64,000 bases of DNA. Origin: Nigerium massiliense (GTDB lineage Bacteria; Actinomycetota; Actinomycetes; Propionibacteriales; Propionibacteriaceae). The stretch is taken from positions 1,201,741-1,265,740 of the forward strand of contig NZ_CCYM01000003.1 of NCBI RefSeq assembly GCF_000826085.1. Reading direction: 5' to 3'. Made by a program: the position numbers and the translations under genes. Positions 34,294-44,829 of this stretch are shown here, in pieces. Positions within the stretch are counted from its first letter, which is position 1; each line of letters opens with the position of its first letter. The notes below the pieces were generated by a model, which did not search any database, was not told the origin of the DNA, and saw only the letters and a list, made by a program, of their open reading frames with translations.

Positions 34294-35978
34294 GGATCGT
34301 CCTGGGAACCCGCGGATCGGAGCTCGCGCTCACCCAGTCCGGCCACGTCGCGGACGCCCTCCGGGCGCTCGGACACCAGGTCGAACTGAAGACCGTCCGC
34401 ACCCACGGCGACGTCAAGACGGGGTCGCTGGTCAACCTCGGCGGCACCGGCGTGTTCGCCGCCGCCCTGCGCGGCGCCCTCCTGGACGGCGAGGTCGACA
34501 TCGCCGTCCACAGCCTCAAAGACCTGCCGACCGCCGGGCACCCCGGCCTCGTGATCGCCGCGATCCCGCCCCGGGAGGACACCCACGACGTCCTGTGCGC
34601 CAGCCGCGGTCGCACCCTGGCCGACCTGCCCGCCGGGGCGAAGGTGGGCACGGGCTCGCCGCGGCGCTCGGCCCAGCTGAAGCTGAGCCGTCCCGACCTC
34701 GAGGTCGTCGAGATCCGCGGCAATGTGGGCACCCGGCTCGCCCGCGCGCTCGGCGGCGGCGTCGGACCCGCCGATCTGGACGCCGTGGTGCTCGCCGCCG
34801 CCGGCCTGCGCCGTCTCGGCCGCGCGGACGCGATCACCGACGTCCTCGACATCCTGCCCGCCGCCGCGCAGGGGGCGCTGGCCGTCGAGTGCCGCGAGGG
34901 CGACGCCGAACTCCGCGAGGCGCTCGCCGCCATCGACGACCAGCACGCCCGCGCCGAGACCGATCTCGAGCGCGCGGTGCTCGCCGCGCTCGGCGCCGGC
35001 TGCGCCGCGCCCGTCGGGGTGCGGGCGCACGTCCACGAGGCCGGCGTCCGGGCCAGCGCCATCGTGCTCAGCCCGGCCGGCACGGCGAGCGCGTCGGCGT
35101 CCTACGACGGTCCGCTCACCGAGCCGCCCGCCGCCATCGGCGAGCGGCTCGCCGAAGACCTGCTCGCCTCCGGCGCCGCCGACCTCGGTCCGCTCGGGGC
35201 GTCCCGGCCGAGCCGCCTGGAGGAGTTCCACGACTCCCGGGCGCTGTGGGCGCCCGGCACCGGCACCAGCCTCGTCGGCCGCCGCGTGCTGCTGACCCGC
35301 GCCGATGGCCCGCTCGCCGACGCGCTGCGCGAGGCCGGCGCCGACGTCGACGCGGTCGCGCTGACCCACACCGTCCCCGTCGCGTTCCCCCGGCTGCCCC
35401 AGGGCGCCACCTGGCTCGTGCTGACGTCGCCGACGGCGGTGGCCGTCCTGCTCGACCAGGGCTACGACCCGCGCTCCCTCGGCCACTCCGTCGCGGCCGT
35501 CGGGCCGGCCACCCGCCGCGCGCTGGCGGACGCCGGCGTCGAGGTCGCCCTGACGCCCGAGACCAGCTCGGACGCCGAGTCGCTCGCCGCGGCCTTCCCT
35601 CCCGGGACCGGCAGCGTCCTCATCCCCGGCTCGGCTCTCGCGCGTCCGGTGCTGGCCGACGCCCTGCGCGCCAAGGGCTGGCACGTGGACGCCGTCCCCA
35701 CCTACACCACCGAGCCGCTGGCCGGCCTGCCCGAGGACCTGCGCGACTCGTGGGACCGCGGCGACTACGACGCCGTCGTCCTGATGGCCGGTTCCGGCGT
35801 CCGCGCGCTCGTCACGCTGCTCGGGGCGCCGCCCGACCGCACCCGCGTCGTCACCTTCGGACGCCCCAGCGCCGCCGTCGCCCAGGCCCAGGGCCTGCAG
35901 GTCGCGGCGGTCGCCCCCACCCAGGACGGCACCGGACTGGTCGCCGCCCTCGGAAGCATTTTCGGAAAGGAACTGTGA
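34290..35978 (+). CDS. hemCD: Fused hydroxymethylbilane synthase and uroporphyrinogen-III synthase
   Basis: 562 residues. The HemC half runs from residue 1 to about 315: [44 protein letters not shown], and Cys238 in [11 protein letters not shown], which holds the dipyrromethane cofactor. A linker ([13 protein letters not shown]) leads at about residue 330 to the HemD half ([61 protein letters not shown]). One polypeptide thus makes and cyclises hydroxymethylbilane, limiting loss of the unstable intermediate. TACGGT lies 6 bases before the ATG, allowing an internal leaderless start. Confidence 0.95.
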   Translation: MRIVLGTRGSELALTQSGHVADALRALGHQVELKTVRTHGDVKTGSLVNLGGTGVFAAALRGALLDGEVDIAVHSLKDLPTAGHPGLVIAAIPPREDTHDVLCASRGRTLADLPAGAKVGTGSPRRSAQLKLSRPDLEVVEIRGNVGTRLARALGGGVGPADLDAVVLAAAGLRRLGRADAITDVLDILPAAAQGALAVECREGDAELREALAAIDDQHARAETDLERAVLAALGAGCAAPVGVRAHVHEAGVRASAIVLSPAGTASASASYDGPLTEPPAAIGERLAEDLLASGAADLGPLGASRPSRLEEFHDSRALWAPGTGTSLVGRRVLLTRADGPLADALREAGADVDAVALTHTVPVAFPRLPQGATWLVLTSPTAVAVLLDQGYDPRSLGHSVAAVGPATRRALADAGVEVALTPETSSDAESLAAAFPPGTGSVLIPGSALARPVLADALRAKGWHVDAVPTYTTEPLAGLPEDLRDSWDRGDYDAVVLMAGSGVRALVTLLGAPPDRTRVVTFGRPSAAVAQAQGLQVAAVAPTQDGTGLVAALGSIFGKEL

Positions 35979-36955
35979 TGGATCTCCCCCTCATCCGCCC
36001 GCGCCGCCTGCGCGCCACCCCTGCGCTGCGCAACCTCGTCCGCGAGACCCGCGTGCAGCCCGGCCAGCTCGTGCTGCCGGTCTTCGTCCGCGACGGCATC
36101 GACGAGCCCCGCCCGATCACATCACTGCCCGGCGTGATGCAGCACACCCTCGACTCGGTCCGCCGCGAGGCCGTCCGGGTCGCCGAGGCCGGGCTCGGCG
36201 GCATCATGCTGTTCGGCGTCCCGCTCGACGAGCACAAGGACGCCTCCGGCAGCGTCGGCTGCGACCCCGACGGCATCCTCAACCGGGCCCTCGCGGCCGT
36301 CCGGGACGAGGTCGGCGACGACACGGTCGTGATGGCCGACACCTGCCTCGACGAGTTCACCGACCACGGCCACTGCGGCGTCCTCGACGCCGACGGCCGG
36401 GTCGACAACGACGCCACGCTCGAGGTGTACTGCCGCATGGCCGTCGAGCAGGCCAACGCGGGCGCGCACGTCGTCGGCCCCTCCGGCATGATGGACGGCC
36501 AGGTCAGTGCCATCCGCGCCGCGCTCGACGACGCCGGGCATCTGGACACCGCCATCCTCGCTTACTCGGCCAAGTACGCCTCGGCGTTCTTCGGCCCGTT
36601 CCGCGAGGCCGTCGGCTCGTCGCTGCAGGGGGATCGCCGCGCCTACCAGCAGGACCCGGCCAACCGTCGCGAGGGCCTGCTCGAGGCGACGCTCGACCTC
36701 GACGAGGGCGCCGACATGGTGATGGTGAAGCCCGCCGGCTACTACCTGGACGTCCTCGCCGACGTCGCCGCGGCGTCCCCGGTGCCGGTCGCCGCCTACC
36801 AGGTCTCCGGCGAGTACGCGATGCTCGAGGCCGCCGCCGCGAACGGCTGGCTCGACCGCGACCGCGTCATCGCCGAGTCCGTGACCAGCATCGTCCGGGC
36901 CGGCGCCGATATCGTCCTGACCTACTGGGCCCTCGAGCTGGCCGGACGCCTCTGA
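35978..36955 (+). CDS. hemB: Delta-aminolevulinic acid dehydratase (porphobilinogen synthase)
   Basis: 325 residues. It starts [20 protein letters not shown]. The metal-site region reads [14 protein letters not shown], keeping two of the three cysteines of zinc enzymes with an Asp in the middle position. The two active-site lysines are in [16 protein letters not shown] and [14 protein letters not shown]. It condenses two aminolevulinate molecules into porphobilinogen. The ATG shares one base with the hemCD stop (TGATG) and has a ggaaagga site. Confidence 0.97.
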   Translation: MDLPLIRPRRLRATPALRNLVRETRVQPGQLVLPVFVRDGIDEPRPITSLPGVMQHTLDSVRREAVRVAEAGLGGIMLFGVPLDEHKDASGSVGCDPDGILNRALAAVRDEVGDDTVVMADTCLDEFTDHGHCGVLDADGRVDNDATLEVYCRMAVEQANAGAHVVGPSGMMDGQVSAIRAALDDAGHLDTAILAYSAKYASAFFGPFREAVGSSLQGDRRAYQQDPANRREGLLEATLDLDEGADMVMVKPAGYYLDVLADVAAASPVPVAAYQVSGEYAMLEAAAANGWLDRDRVIAESVTSIVRAGADIVLTYWALELAGRL

Positions 36956-37086
36956 GCCCCTCCGACCCGCAGCGCTTGCCTGCGCCCCGAACCGCCGCGC
37001 CCGGCGGCCGGCATCCCCGGACGCCGGCACTCGCCGACCGGGCGCCTAGCATGACCGCAGAACCCACAACCACGGGAGGATCCACC

Positions 37087-38403
37087 ATGGACATGGCCGC
37101 CGTCTACCAGCACGCCTGCGAGTTGATCCCGGGCGGGGTGTCCTCGCCCGTGCGGGCGTTCGGCTCGGTCGGCGGCACGCCGGTGTTCCTGACCGCCGCG
37201 GAGGGCCCGCACGTCGTCGACATCACCGGACGCCGCTACGTCGACCTGGTCTGCTCGTGGGGGCCGGCGCTGCTGGGCCATGCGCACCCCGAGGTCGTCG
37301 AGGCGGTCCGCGAGGCGGCAGGGCGAGGCCTGTCGTTCGGCGCCCCCACCACCGCGGAGGTGCAGCTCGCCGAGCTCGTCCGCGGCCGCGTCCCGTTCGC
37401 CGAGAAGGTGCGGTTCGTCTCCACCGGCACCGAAGCCACCATGACGGCCATCCGCGTCGCCCGTGGCGCCACCGGGCGCGACGTCATCGTGAAGTTCGCG
37501 GGCTGTTACCACGGCCACTCCGACTCCCTGCTGGCGGCCGCCGGCTCGGGCGTCGCCACCGCGGGGCTGCCTGGCTCGGCCGGCGTGACGCGGGCCGCGG
37601 CGTCCAACACCCTGGTGGTGGACTACAACGACGTCGCCGCGCTGGAGGCCGTGTTCGCCGAGCGGGGCGACGAGATCGCCTGCGTCATCACCGAGGCGGC
37701 GCCGGCCAACATGGGCGTGGTTCCGCCGGCCCCGGGGTTCAACGAGGCGATCCGGAGCCTCACGAGCGAGCACGGCGCCCTGATGATCAGCGACGAGGTG
37801 CTGACCGGCTTCCGCGTCTCCCCCGCGGGATACTGGGGGCTGGAGGCCGGGGTCGAGAACCCCACCTGGACCCCCGACCTCGTCACCTTCGGCAAGGTGG
37901 TGGGCGGCGGTATGCCGCTGGCCGCGCTCGCTGGGCCGGCCGCCCTGATGGACCTGCTCGCCCCCGTCGGCCCCGTCTACCAAGCCGGTACCCTGTCGGG
38001 GAACCCGCTGGCCACCGCCGCCGGCATCACCACGCTCCAGCTCGCGGACGCCGGGGTCTACGCCCACGTCGACCGGGTGTCCGCGCAACTGCAGGGCGCC
38101 GTCGCCGCAGCGCTGGACGCCGCGGGGGTGCCGCACCGCATCCAGTCCGCGGGCAACCTGTTCAGCGTGTTCTTCGGGGCGGACGCCGCCGAGCGCGGCG
38201 TCGCGAACTACGACCAGGCCAAGGCGCAGGACGCCTTCCGGTTCGCCCCGTTCTTCCACTCCATGCTGGACGCCGGGGTGGCGCTGCCGCCGAGCGTGTT
38301 CGAGGCATGGTTCCTCTCCTCTGCGCATGACGACGCCGCGCTGAACCAGATCGTGGACGCCCTCCCGGGCGCCGCGCGCGCCGCGGCGTCCGCGACCGCC
38401 TGA
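37087..38403 (+). CDS. hemL: Glutamate-1-semialdehyde 2,1-aminomutase
   Basis: 438 residues. N-terminal [19 protein letters not shown] is diagnostic, the substrate-side block is [19 protein letters not shown], and the PLP lysine is in [19 protein letters not shown]. It converts glutamate-1-semialdehyde to 5-aminolevulinate. A TAGCAT -10-like element at 37047-37052 and a gggagga site before the ATG suggest its own leadered promoter in the 131-base gap after hemB, besides read-through. It completes the rightward heme operon. Confidence 0.97.
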   Translation: MDMAAVYQHACELIPGGVSSPVRAFGSVGGTPVFLTAAEGPHVVDITGRRYVDLVCSWGPALLGHAHPEVVEAVREAAGRGLSFGAPTTAEVQLAELVRGRVPFAEKVRFVSTGTEATMTAIRVARGATGRDVIVKFAGCYHGHSDSLLAAAGSGVATAGLPGSAGVTRAAASNTLVVDYNDVAALEAVFAERGDEIACVITEAAPANMGVVPPAPGFNEAIRSLTSEHGALMISDEVLTGFRVSPAGYWGLEAGVENPTWTPDLVTFGKVVGGGMPLAALAGPAALMDLLAPVGPVYQAGTLSGNPLATAAGITTLQLADAGVYAHVDRVSAQLQGAVAAALDAAGVPHRIQSAGNLFSVFFGADAAERGVANYDQAKAQDAFRFAPFFHSMLDAGVALPPSVFEAWFLSSAHDDAALNQIVDALPGAARAAASATA

Positions 38404-38433
38404 TCGCTACCCCGCCGACGCGCCGGGGTCAGG

Positions 38434-39387
38434 TCAGCCCCGGGCCGCCTTGAGGTCCCGGCGCAGCTCGGGCGGGAGCGCGAACGTCAGGTTCTCCTCG
38501 GTCAACCGCTCCTCGGTGGCGGCCGGGTAGCCCTGCTCGACCAGGAAGTCCAGCACGCCCTGCACCAGCTCGTCCGGCACGGACGCCCCGGACGTCACGC
38601 CGATCTTGTCGACGCCCTCGAGCCAGGCCGGATCGACCTCCGAGGCGTTGTCGACGCGGTGCGCGGCCTTCGCGCCGGCGTCCAGAGCGACCTCGACGAG
38701 CCGCACCGAGTTCGACGAGTTGCGCGAGCCCACCACGATGACAAGGTCGGCGTTCGCCGCGATCTGCTTCACCGCGGACTGCCGGTTCTGGGTGGCGTAG
38801 CAGATGTCGTCGCTCGGCGGATCGATGAGCTTGGGGAACTTGGCGCGCAGGGCGTCCACCGTCTCCCAGGTCTCGTCGACGCTCAGGGTGGTCTGCGAGA
38901 GCCAGGCGACGGACTCCGGGTCGTCCACCTCGACTCCCGCGACGTCGTCGGGGTGCTCGACGAGGATCGTGTGCTCGGGCGCCTCGCCCATCGTGCCCTC
39001 GACCTCCTCGTGGCCGGAGTGGCCGATGAGCAAGATCTGGTTGCCCTGGCCGGCGAAGCGCTTCGCCTCGTGGTGCACCTTCGTCACCAGCGGGCAGGTC
39101 GCGTCGATGGTGTGCAGGTTGCGACCCTTCGCCTCGGCGCGCACCTGGGGCGAGACCCCGTGCGCAGAGAAGACGACGTTCGCACCCTCGGGCACCTCGG
39201 CGATCTCCTCGACGAAGATCGCGCCCCGCGCCGAGAGATCCTCGACGACGTGCTTGTTGTGGACGATCTGCTTGCGGACGTACACGGGGGGCCCATAGAT
39301 CTCGAGGGCACGCTCGACCGTGACGACGGCACGGTCCACGCCCGCGCAGTACCCGCGCGGCGCGGCGACAACAACGCTCCTGGTCAT
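38434..39387 (-). CDS. ispH: 4-hydroxy-3-methylbut-2-enyl diphosphate reductase
   Basis: 317 residues. The three cysteines that bind the iron-sulfur cluster are in [25 protein letters not shown] and [12 protein letters not shown]. The proton-relay Glu is in [16 protein letters not shown]. It makes IPP and DMAPP in the last step of the methylerythritol phosphate pathway, supplying precursors for undecaprenyl phosphate and menaquinone. The TAGACT hexamer 7 bases before the ATG suggests a leaderless mRNA. It is divergent from xseA and convergent with hemL. Confidence 0.97.
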   Translation of the reverse strand: MTRSVVVAAPRGYCAGVDRAVVTVERALEIYGPPVYVRKQIVHNKHVVEDLSARGAIFVEEIAEVPEGANVVFSAHGVSPQVRAEAKGRNLHTIDATCPLVTKVHHEAKRFAGQGNQILLIGHSGHEEVEGTMGEAPEHTILVEHPDDVAGVEVDDPESVAWLSQTTLSVDETWETVDALRAKFPKLIDPPSDDICYATQNRQSAVKQIAANADLVIVVGSRNSSNSVRLVEVALDAGAKAAHRVDNASEVDPAWLEGVDKIGVTSGASVPDELVQGVLDFLVEQGYPAATEERLTEENLTFALPPELRRDLKAARG

Positions 39388-39549
39388 GGGGGCCAGTCTA
39401 CGGGGCCGCCTGACCACCGCGATCCGGGACGCCGCCGGCGCGCCTCGGCCGCCCCGAGCCGCGGCCGACAAGGCCGGACGGCGCCCCCTTGCAGCCCTCG
39501 CGGACGGCGCAACCAGAATTTGTCGGACGCCGACCGTAGTCTTTGCGAC

Positions 39550-40791
39550 GTGCCGTTGACATCCTCTCCCGAACAGCCGCAGCCGCTGCGCAACGTCGTC
39601 AGCGCGCTCAAAGACTGGGTGGAGCGCACGTCGCCGATCTGGGTCGAGGGGCAGATCATCGAGCTGCGCCGCCGCGCCGGCGCCGGCACGCACTTCCTGA
39701 AGCTCCGCGACAAGCTCGCCGAGGTGTCGGTCTCGGTGTCCACGTCGACGGATGTCCTCGACGCCGCGGGTCCGCTCACCGAGGGCACGCTCGTGACCGC
39801 GTGGGTGCGGCCCACGCTGTGGCAGCGCTCGGGCAGCCTGACGTTCGAGTGCCGCGAGATCCGGCCGTCCGGCGAGGGACGCCTGCTCGCCCACCTCGAG
39901 CAGCGCAAGCGCGCGCTCCAGGCCGAGGGGCTCTTCTCCCCCGAGCTCAAGAAGCGCCTGCCGTTCCTGCCCCGCGTCATCGGCCTGGTCACCGGCGAGG
40001 GCTCGGCCGCCGAGCGCGACGTGATCGAGAACATCCGGCGCCGCTGGCCCGGGGCCGCGCTGCGCGTCGAGCACGCGCTCATGCAGGGCGACAAGGCGGC
40101 GCTGCAGGTCGCCGAGGCGGTGACCGTCCTCGACCGCGACCCGGCCGTCGAGGTGATCATCGTCGCCCGCGGCGGCGGCTCGCTCGAAGACTTGCTGCCG
40201 TTCTCCGACGAGGGCCTGGTGCGGGCCGTGTTCGCCGCCCGTACGCCGGTGGTCTCGGCGATCGGCCACGAGCCCGACACCCCGATCCTCGACCTGGTCG
40301 CCGACCTGCGCGCCTCCACCCCCACCGACGCGGCCAAGCGCGTCGTCCCCGATGCCCAGGCGGAGTCGGCGGGCGTCGCCCAGGCGCGAGCGCGGCTGCG
40401 GCAGGCCGTCTCTTCCCGCGTCGCCACCGAGGAGCGTCGGCTCGCCGACCTGCGCTCGCGCCCCGTGCTGCGCGATCCGGGCGCCACCATCGACATCGCC
40501 CGCGGACGCGTCGACGACCTCACCGCGCGGCTGCGTCGGGCCATCGCGTCCGCCACGCGCAGCGAGCAGCAGTTCGTCGAGCACACCCTGGCCCGCGTCC
40601 GCACGCTCTCCCCCAAGGCGACGCTGCAGCGCGGCTACGCGATCGTGACCACCGACGACGGCGCCACCGTCACCTCGATCGGCCAGGTCTCGGCCGACGA
40701 CGTGATCGTCGCCCGGCTGCTGGACGGCGACATCGCCGCCGCGGTCATCGACGTCGAACCCTACCAACCCCGACCCGAGGAGGACGCATGA
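39550..40791 (+). CDS. xseA: Exodeoxyribonuclease VII large subunit
   Basis: 413 residues. The N-terminal OB fold ([20 protein letters not shown]) is followed by the nuclease core [37 protein letters not shown] and [21 protein letters not shown] coiled coil and the C-terminal [14 protein letters not shown] come next. With XseB it degrades single-stranded DNA from both ends. The GTG at 39550 is chosen; TAGTCT ends 7 bases upstream, so the transcript is probably leaderless. It is 4-base overlapped with xseB. Confidence 0.97.
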   Translation: MPLTSSPEQPQPLRNVVSALKDWVERTSPIWVEGQIIELRRRAGAGTHFLKLRDKLAEVSVSVSTSTDVLDAAGPLTEGTLVTAWVRPTLWQRSGSLTFECREIRPSGEGRLLAHLEQRKRALQAEGLFSPELKKRLPFLPRVIGLVTGEGSAAERDVIENIRRRWPGAALRVEHALMQGDKAALQVAEAVTVLDRDPAVEVIIVARGGGSLEDLLPFSDEGLVRAVFAARTPVVSAIGHEPDTPILDLVADLRASTPTDAAKRVVPDAQAESAGVAQARARLRQAVSSRVATEERRLADLRSRPVLRDPGATIDIARGRVDDLTARLRRAIASATRSEQQFVEHTLARVRTLSPKATLQRGYAIVTTDDGATVTSIGQVSADDVIVARLLDGDIAAAVIDVEPYQPRPEEDA

Positions 40792-41006
40792 GCGACCAGC
40801 CCACCACCACCGCCCCCGACGACCTGTCCTACGAGCAGGCCCGCGACCAGCTCGTCGAGGTCGTCCGCGAGCTCGAGTCGGGCAACGTCCCGCTGTCGCG
40901 CGCCATGGAGCTCTGGGAGCGTGGCGAGGGCCTCGCCGACCGGTGCCAGCGATGGCTCGACGGGGCGCGGGCGCGTGTCGACGAGGCAACGAAGAAGGAC
41001 GCCTGA
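40788..41006 (+). CDS. xseB: Exodeoxyribonuclease VII small subunit
   Basis: 72 residues, usual size. The family core is [20 protein letters not shown] and [20 protein letters not shown]. Several copies of this helical hairpin bind along the large-subunit coiled coil. The ATG overlaps the xseA stop (ATGA) and has a cgaggagg site inside the xseA end. Confidence 0.96.
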   Translation: MSDQPTTTAPDDLSYEQARDQLVEVVRELESGNVPLSRAMELWERGEGLADRCQRWLDGARARVDEATKKDA

Positions 41007-41059
41007 CAAGGCTCGTCGGGCGCCTCTCGACAACCTTTTAGAGACACGAGTCCGCACTA

Positions 41060-41089
41060 TTGGGCATCTGCACCCCGGCGCGCTATATT
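41060..41089 (+). promoter_or_regulatory. Consensus-like sigma-A promoter before two microprotein genes
   Basis: TTGGGC (41060-41065) and TATATT (41084-41089) are separated by 18 bases in an otherwise GC-rich region. The expected transcript start near 41096 leaves an A-rich 5' leader of about 45 bases ending in an agaggaa site. It is among the best-looking classical promoters in the window. Confidence 0.65.
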
Positions 41090-41141
41090 GGTCTCAGTTC
41101 GGAAATAGTCTGAACGACTAATAAAGAGAGGAACCTCCCGC

Positions 41142-41261
41142 ATGAGCTTCAAGAACGTCATGAGCAAGCTGGCCGACAGCTGGCTTGAGGGCGCCGAGTC
41201 TGTCGCGTCCGTCTACTACGGCCGCTACATCGACCGCACCGATCGCGAGAGCCTGTTCTGA
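41142..41261 (+). CDS. 39-residue microprotein A
   Basis: Starts MSFKNVMSKLADSWLEGAES and ends YYGRYIDRTDRESLF. It has a strong promoter, an agaggaa ribosome binding site 8 bases before the ATG and codon use like its neighbours. The N-terminal half could be an amphipathic helix; there is no signal peptide or membrane segment. I do not recognise a family. It is followed 91 bases later by a second tiny gene with an excellent ribosome binding site, and both precede a hairpin terminator, so they look like one short operon. Confidence 0.6.
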   Translation: MSFKNVMSKLADSWLEGAESVASVYYGRYIDRTDRESLF

Positions 41262-41352
41262 TCGCCACGTCGGGCCAACTCGGTCCGTCCCACGCCTGAC
41301 CGGCGTCGCCCACCAGCGCTTCCTGTCCCATCGCACGCCGAAAGGAGATCCC

Positions 41353-41439
41353 GTGTTCAACTTCTTCAGCATCTGGACGCCCGCGAACAGCGAGTTCCAC
41401 GAGGAAGGGATCGAACTCAAGTACCGCGACGACCGCTGA
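41353..41439 (+). CDS. 28-residue microprotein B
   Basis: Reads MFNFFSIWTPANSEFHEEGI and ends ELKYRDDR. The GTG start has aaaggagat 4 bases upstream, one of the best Shine-Dalgarno sequences in the window, which argues for real translation. The aromatic N-terminus and charged C-terminus suggest a peptide that could touch a membrane or a partner protein. No family is recognised. It probably shares the promoter of microprotein A and ends before the terminator at 41466. Confidence 0.55.
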   Translation: MFNFFSIWTPANSEFHEEGIELKYRDDR

Positions 41440-41465
41440 CCCTCCCCACCTGAGATAAACCGAAG

Positions 41466-41491
41466 CCTTCACCACAATGCGGTGGTGGAGG
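41466..41491 (+). terminator. Hairpin terminator after the microprotein operon
   Basis: A 10-bp stem with one G-T pair (ccttcaccac with its partner) closes a 6-base loop and is followed by tttccc. It lies 26 bases after the second microprotein stop. Confidence 0.65.
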
Positions 41492-41591
41492 TTTCCCGCA
41501 TTTAACGCCCCGCACGAGCGTTCACGTTCCGGCCACCGCGGCGGGGGCTGGCTGAGGGCCGCGGTCAACCCGGCCTCGTTAGCCTCCGGCC

Positions 41592-43441
41592 ATGTCGTCT
41601 CATCGTGCTCCCCATCCCTCCCGCCGCCGCCTGCTGCAGGCGGGCGCCGTTGCCGGCCTCGGCACGGCCGCCTCCGCCGCCTTCCCTCTCCCCGCGACCG
41701 CCACCGCCACCGCGCCGGAACCACCGCGCCGGAACACCACCGCCCCCGCCCCGGACGCCCCCGTGCGACGTCCGCCGAGTTCACCCTCGCGGTCATGCCG
41801 GACACCCAGTACCTGTTCGACGAGACCAGCCTGCGGCCGGAGCCGATCGAGGCGTCCCTGGCGTACCTGCGGGCCGAGCGCGCGGACCAGAACATCGTCT
41901 TCCTCGCCCACCTCGGCGACCTCACCCAGAACGGCCAGGCCCAGGAGATGCGGGCGATCGCCAAGGCCTGGACGCGGCTGCGCGGCAGCAAGATCCCCTT
42001 CTCCACGCTGACGGGCAACCACGACGTCGACAGCAAGACCGATGACCAGCGCGGCGCGACGCCGTACCTGGCGAACTTCCGCCCCAGCACCGGCGACGAC
42101 GGGGTGGTGGCCGTCTCCCCCGACGGCTACAACAGCCTGCACCGGTTCAGCGGCGGCGGCCGCGACTGGCTGCTGCTCGCCCTCGACTGGCGGCTCTCCC
42201 CGCAGGGCTTCGCGTGGGCGCAGGCGCAGCTGGACGCCCACAAGAACCTGCCGACCATCCTCACGACCCACGAGCTCGTCCAGGCCGACACCGGCGACGG
42301 CGTCGGCGTCCTGTCCGAGTACGGCCAGCTCGTCTGGGACAGGCTGGTCGCCCGCAACGACCAGGTCTTCCTCACCCTCAACGGCCACTTCTGGCCGTCC
42401 GGACGCCTCCGCCGCACCAACGCCGCCGGCCACTCGGTCGACATGCATCTGACCAACTACCAGCAGCGCTACTACGGCGGCGCGGCCGTCATGCGGCTCT
42501 ACCACTTCGACCTCGAGCGCAACGTGATCGACGTCGAGACGATCTGCCCGTGGGTCGAGAACGTCCCGCCGGCGAAGCGCTGCGAGCTCATGCAGGAGGA
42601 GCTCGTCGTCTCGACCGACCTCGACCGGTTCACCGTCGAGATCGACTTCGACGCGCGGTTCAAGTCCTTCGCGCCGGCCCCTGTGCGCCGGGCCCGCACG
42701 GCGGCGTCCCAGCTCGTCCGCGGCACCGTCGCGTACTGGCGCTGGGACTCCGCCCAGGTCGGTCACGGCGCGACTGTGAAGGACCTGTCGGGGCATGGCA
42801 ACGACCTCGAGGTCGTCGGGGACGCCGCGCCCGCCCTGCGCGTCGTCGACGACTTCCACCCCGACCAGCCCGGCCACCGCAGCCTCGCGATCGGGGGCGC
42901 CGGCACCACCAACGGCGACTACCTGCGCACGGTCGCGTCCGCGCCGCTCAACCGGGAGACGTTCCAGGCGGGCTACACCGTCGAGATGTTCTTCCACCTG
43001 CCGGCCGACTGGGGCTCCCGCAACGCGTGGAGTTCGCTGCTCTCGCGTCAGGGCATGTCGGCCGAGGCCGGCAAGAAGCCCGGCGACCCCGAGGAGCCGG
43101 TCGCGACCCTGAGCCTGTCCGGTTCGCGAGAGCTTCAGTGGGCGGTCTACCCCGTCAGCCTCCCCACGTCCCTGACGAACTGGGGACACGAGCTGCGGAC
43201 CGCCCGCTGGTGGCACGTCGCGGTCGTCAACAACGGCACCCACACCACGATGTACGTCGACGGCTGCCCGGTCGTCCGCAATCCGGCGACGCCGAACCGC
43301 GGCCTGAGCACCCTGAACCGGCGCTGGCTGCTGGGCGGCTACGAGTACGCGAACAAGCTCGACAAGGTGTTCCAGGGCACCATCGGCGATGTGCGCATCG
43401 CCAACCGCGCGCTGCGCACCGAGGAGTTCATGATCGGCTGA
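41592..43441 (+). pseudogene. Tat-exported metallophosphoesterase with LamG-like C-terminus, frameshifted
   Basis: About 616 residues if one base is restored between about 41720 and 41780. The first frame gives a twin-arginine signal (PSRRRLLQAGAVAGLGTAAS) followed by an Ala-Pro linker. The second frame gives a calcineurin-like phosphoesterase (LAVMPDTQYLFDE, VFLAHLGDLTQNGQ, LTGNHDVDSKT, ILTTHELVQ, LTLNGHFWPSGR) with its metal-binding D/H/N residues. A concanavalin-like LamG domain follows (YWRWDSAQVGHGATVKDLSG, WWHVAVVNNGTHTTMYVDG). It would act outside the cell on phosphate esters. Everything except one base is intact, so sequencing error is likely. TAGCCT lies 6 bases before the ATG. Confidence 0.75.
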
Positions 43442-43447
43442 GGCCGA

Positions 43448-43487
43448 CGCCGGGACGCTGCCTCAGCGCGTGGTCAGCGTCCCGGCG
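43448..43487. terminator. Convergent hairpin, GGGACGC stem
   Basis: A perfect 12-bp stem (cgccgggacgct with its complement) closes a 16-base loop between the convergent phosphoesterase and DUF4245 genes. The right half lies inside the last codons of the DUF4245 gene. Confidence 0.55.
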
Positions 43488-44011
43488 AACTGCTCCAACT
43501 GCTCGTACGGCACGTCGCCGCTGACGATCGACACGTGCGTCGCCTCGTTGCGCACCAGCGCGTGCGTGCGTCCGTCGTCGGAGACGAATCGCAGCCATTG
43601 TTGGCCCGCCACCTGGCTCTCCCCGTCGGGATGGCCGTCGCGGGTCACGTCGCGCGTGAACAGCTCCGGAAGCTCGTCGCGCTGGTCGACGGCCAGGTAG
43701 GTCTTGTCGGCGTTCAGAAAGCCGAGCGCCATCGTGTTCCCCAAGGCCGGCTCATTGTTGATGCCGTTCTCGCCCTTGCGGATCCAGCGCGCGCGGGTGG
43801 CCACCCAGCCGTCCGGGAGCGATTCGGGGGCGAGCACCGGATAGGGGCTCTCCTCGCGCGCGACCTGCACGACCGGCCGGTAGTCCACCACGTTGACGGC
43901 CGCCTCGGGGATGCGCGTGAACCACGCCACGATCAGCAGCACCGGGATGAGCAGCACGACCATCGCGACGAGCATGTGCAGCGCGGGCGGGTTCGGACGG
44001 GGCTTGGCCAT
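43463..44011 (-). CDS. DUF4245 domain protein, membrane anchored
   Basis: 182 residues. One N-terminal membrane helix (MLVAMVVLLIPVLLIVAWFT, about 13-32) is followed by an extracytoplasmic domain with family blocks ESLPDGWVATRARW, YLAVDQRDELPELFTRDVT and QQWLRFVSDDGRTHALVR. DUF4245 proteins are actinobacterial and of unknown function, often encoded near cell-wall or DNA-repair genes. GAGAAT lies 7 bases before the ATG, suggesting a leaderless transcript. It is divergent from the methyltransferase-like gene. Confidence 0.85.
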   Translation of the reverse strand: MAKPRPNPPALHMLVAMVVLLIPVLLIVAWFTRIPEAAVNVVDYRPVVQVAREESPYPVLAPESLPDGWVATRARWIRKGENGINNEPALGNTMALGFLNADKTYLAVDQRDELPELFTRDVTRDGHPDGESQVAGQQWLRFVSDDGRTHALVRNEATHVSIVSGDVPYEQLEQFAGTLTTR

Positions 44012-44132
44012 GGGTGCGATTCTCCCACGCCCGCCGAACCCGTCCCGCCACCGCACGCCCCGGGCCGCCTTGCTCGCAGGCCGCGGCCGCCGACGAATTG
44101 AGGACGCCGCCGACGTCGGCCACGATGACCCC

Positions 44133-44795
44133 ATGGAACCCGTCGAGACCATCGCCCGCGCGGACACGCCGCTGGGCGAGTTGGCGCTGCGCCGCCGCGG
44201 CGACGTCGTCGAGCTCATCGTCAACGGGGTCTTCGCGATGGACTCGGCCGAGACCACGTCCGAGCTCGCGCTCGCGGACGCCGCGGGCACCCCGCCGGGA
44301 CGGGTCCTGGTCGGCGGTCTGGGCCTGGGCTACACGGCCGCCCGGCTGCTCGACAACGGCGCCGCCGAGATCGACGTGGTCGAGCTCGCGGGCGCGCTGC
44401 TCGACTGGGCCGGCGCCGGCGTCACCCCGCAGCTCGCGCGCGTGGCAGGCGATCCCCGCGTCCGGCTGCACGCCGCCGACATCGGCGACTGGATCGCCGG
44501 CCGCGCCGAGACCTGGGACGCCATCCTGCTCGACGTCGACAACGGCCCGACGTTCCTCGTCCACGACGGCAACGAGCGGCTCTACGCCGCTCCCCTGCTC
44601 ACCGAGTTCGCCCGGCGGCTCGGGCCGGGCGGCGTCCTGATGATCTGGTGCGAAACCCCGAGCCCCGCCCTCCTGGCCACGTTGCAGGGCCTCGGCCCGG
44701 GGTTGGCGGCAGACGAGGTGATCGTCCCCATCGAGCGCGAGGGACGCGCCTTCGACTACGCCCTGTATCGCCTTCGGCGCGGCCCGGGCGACTGA
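44133..44795 (+). CDS. Spermidine synthase-like / Rossmann methyltransferase-fold protein
   Basis: 220 residues. The cofactor-binding glycine motif is RVLVGGLGLGYTAARLLDNG, the acidic residue that follows is in IDVVELAGALLDW, and later blocks are AILLDVDNGPTFLV and RLGPGGVLMIWCE. These are the landmarks of spermidine-synthase-like proteins, but the N-terminal beta domain of true spermidine synthases is short here, so the substrate is uncertain. CACGAT lies 6 bases before the ATG. The gene is convergent with phoH and shares a strong terminator with it. Confidence 0.75.
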   Translation: MEPVETIARADTPLGELALRRRGDVVELIVNGVFAMDSAETTSELALADAAGTPPGRVLVGGLGLGYTAARLLDNGAAEIDVVELAGALLDWAGAGVTPQLARVAGDPRVRLHAADIGDWIAGRAETWDAILLDVDNGPTFLVHDGNERLYAAPLLTEFARRLGPGGVLMIWCETPSPALLATLQGLGPGLAADEVIVPIEREGRAFDYALYRLRRGPGD

Positions 44796-44829
44796 CGTCC
44801 GGCAGACCCGCGACCGCGTCCGCCGAGAG

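Noticed and set aside
33987..35684. A 565-codon open frame antisense to cgoX and hemCD
   Set aside because: It is a shadow of the high third-position GC of real genes; its composition is Gly/Arg/Val-rich and shows no domain.
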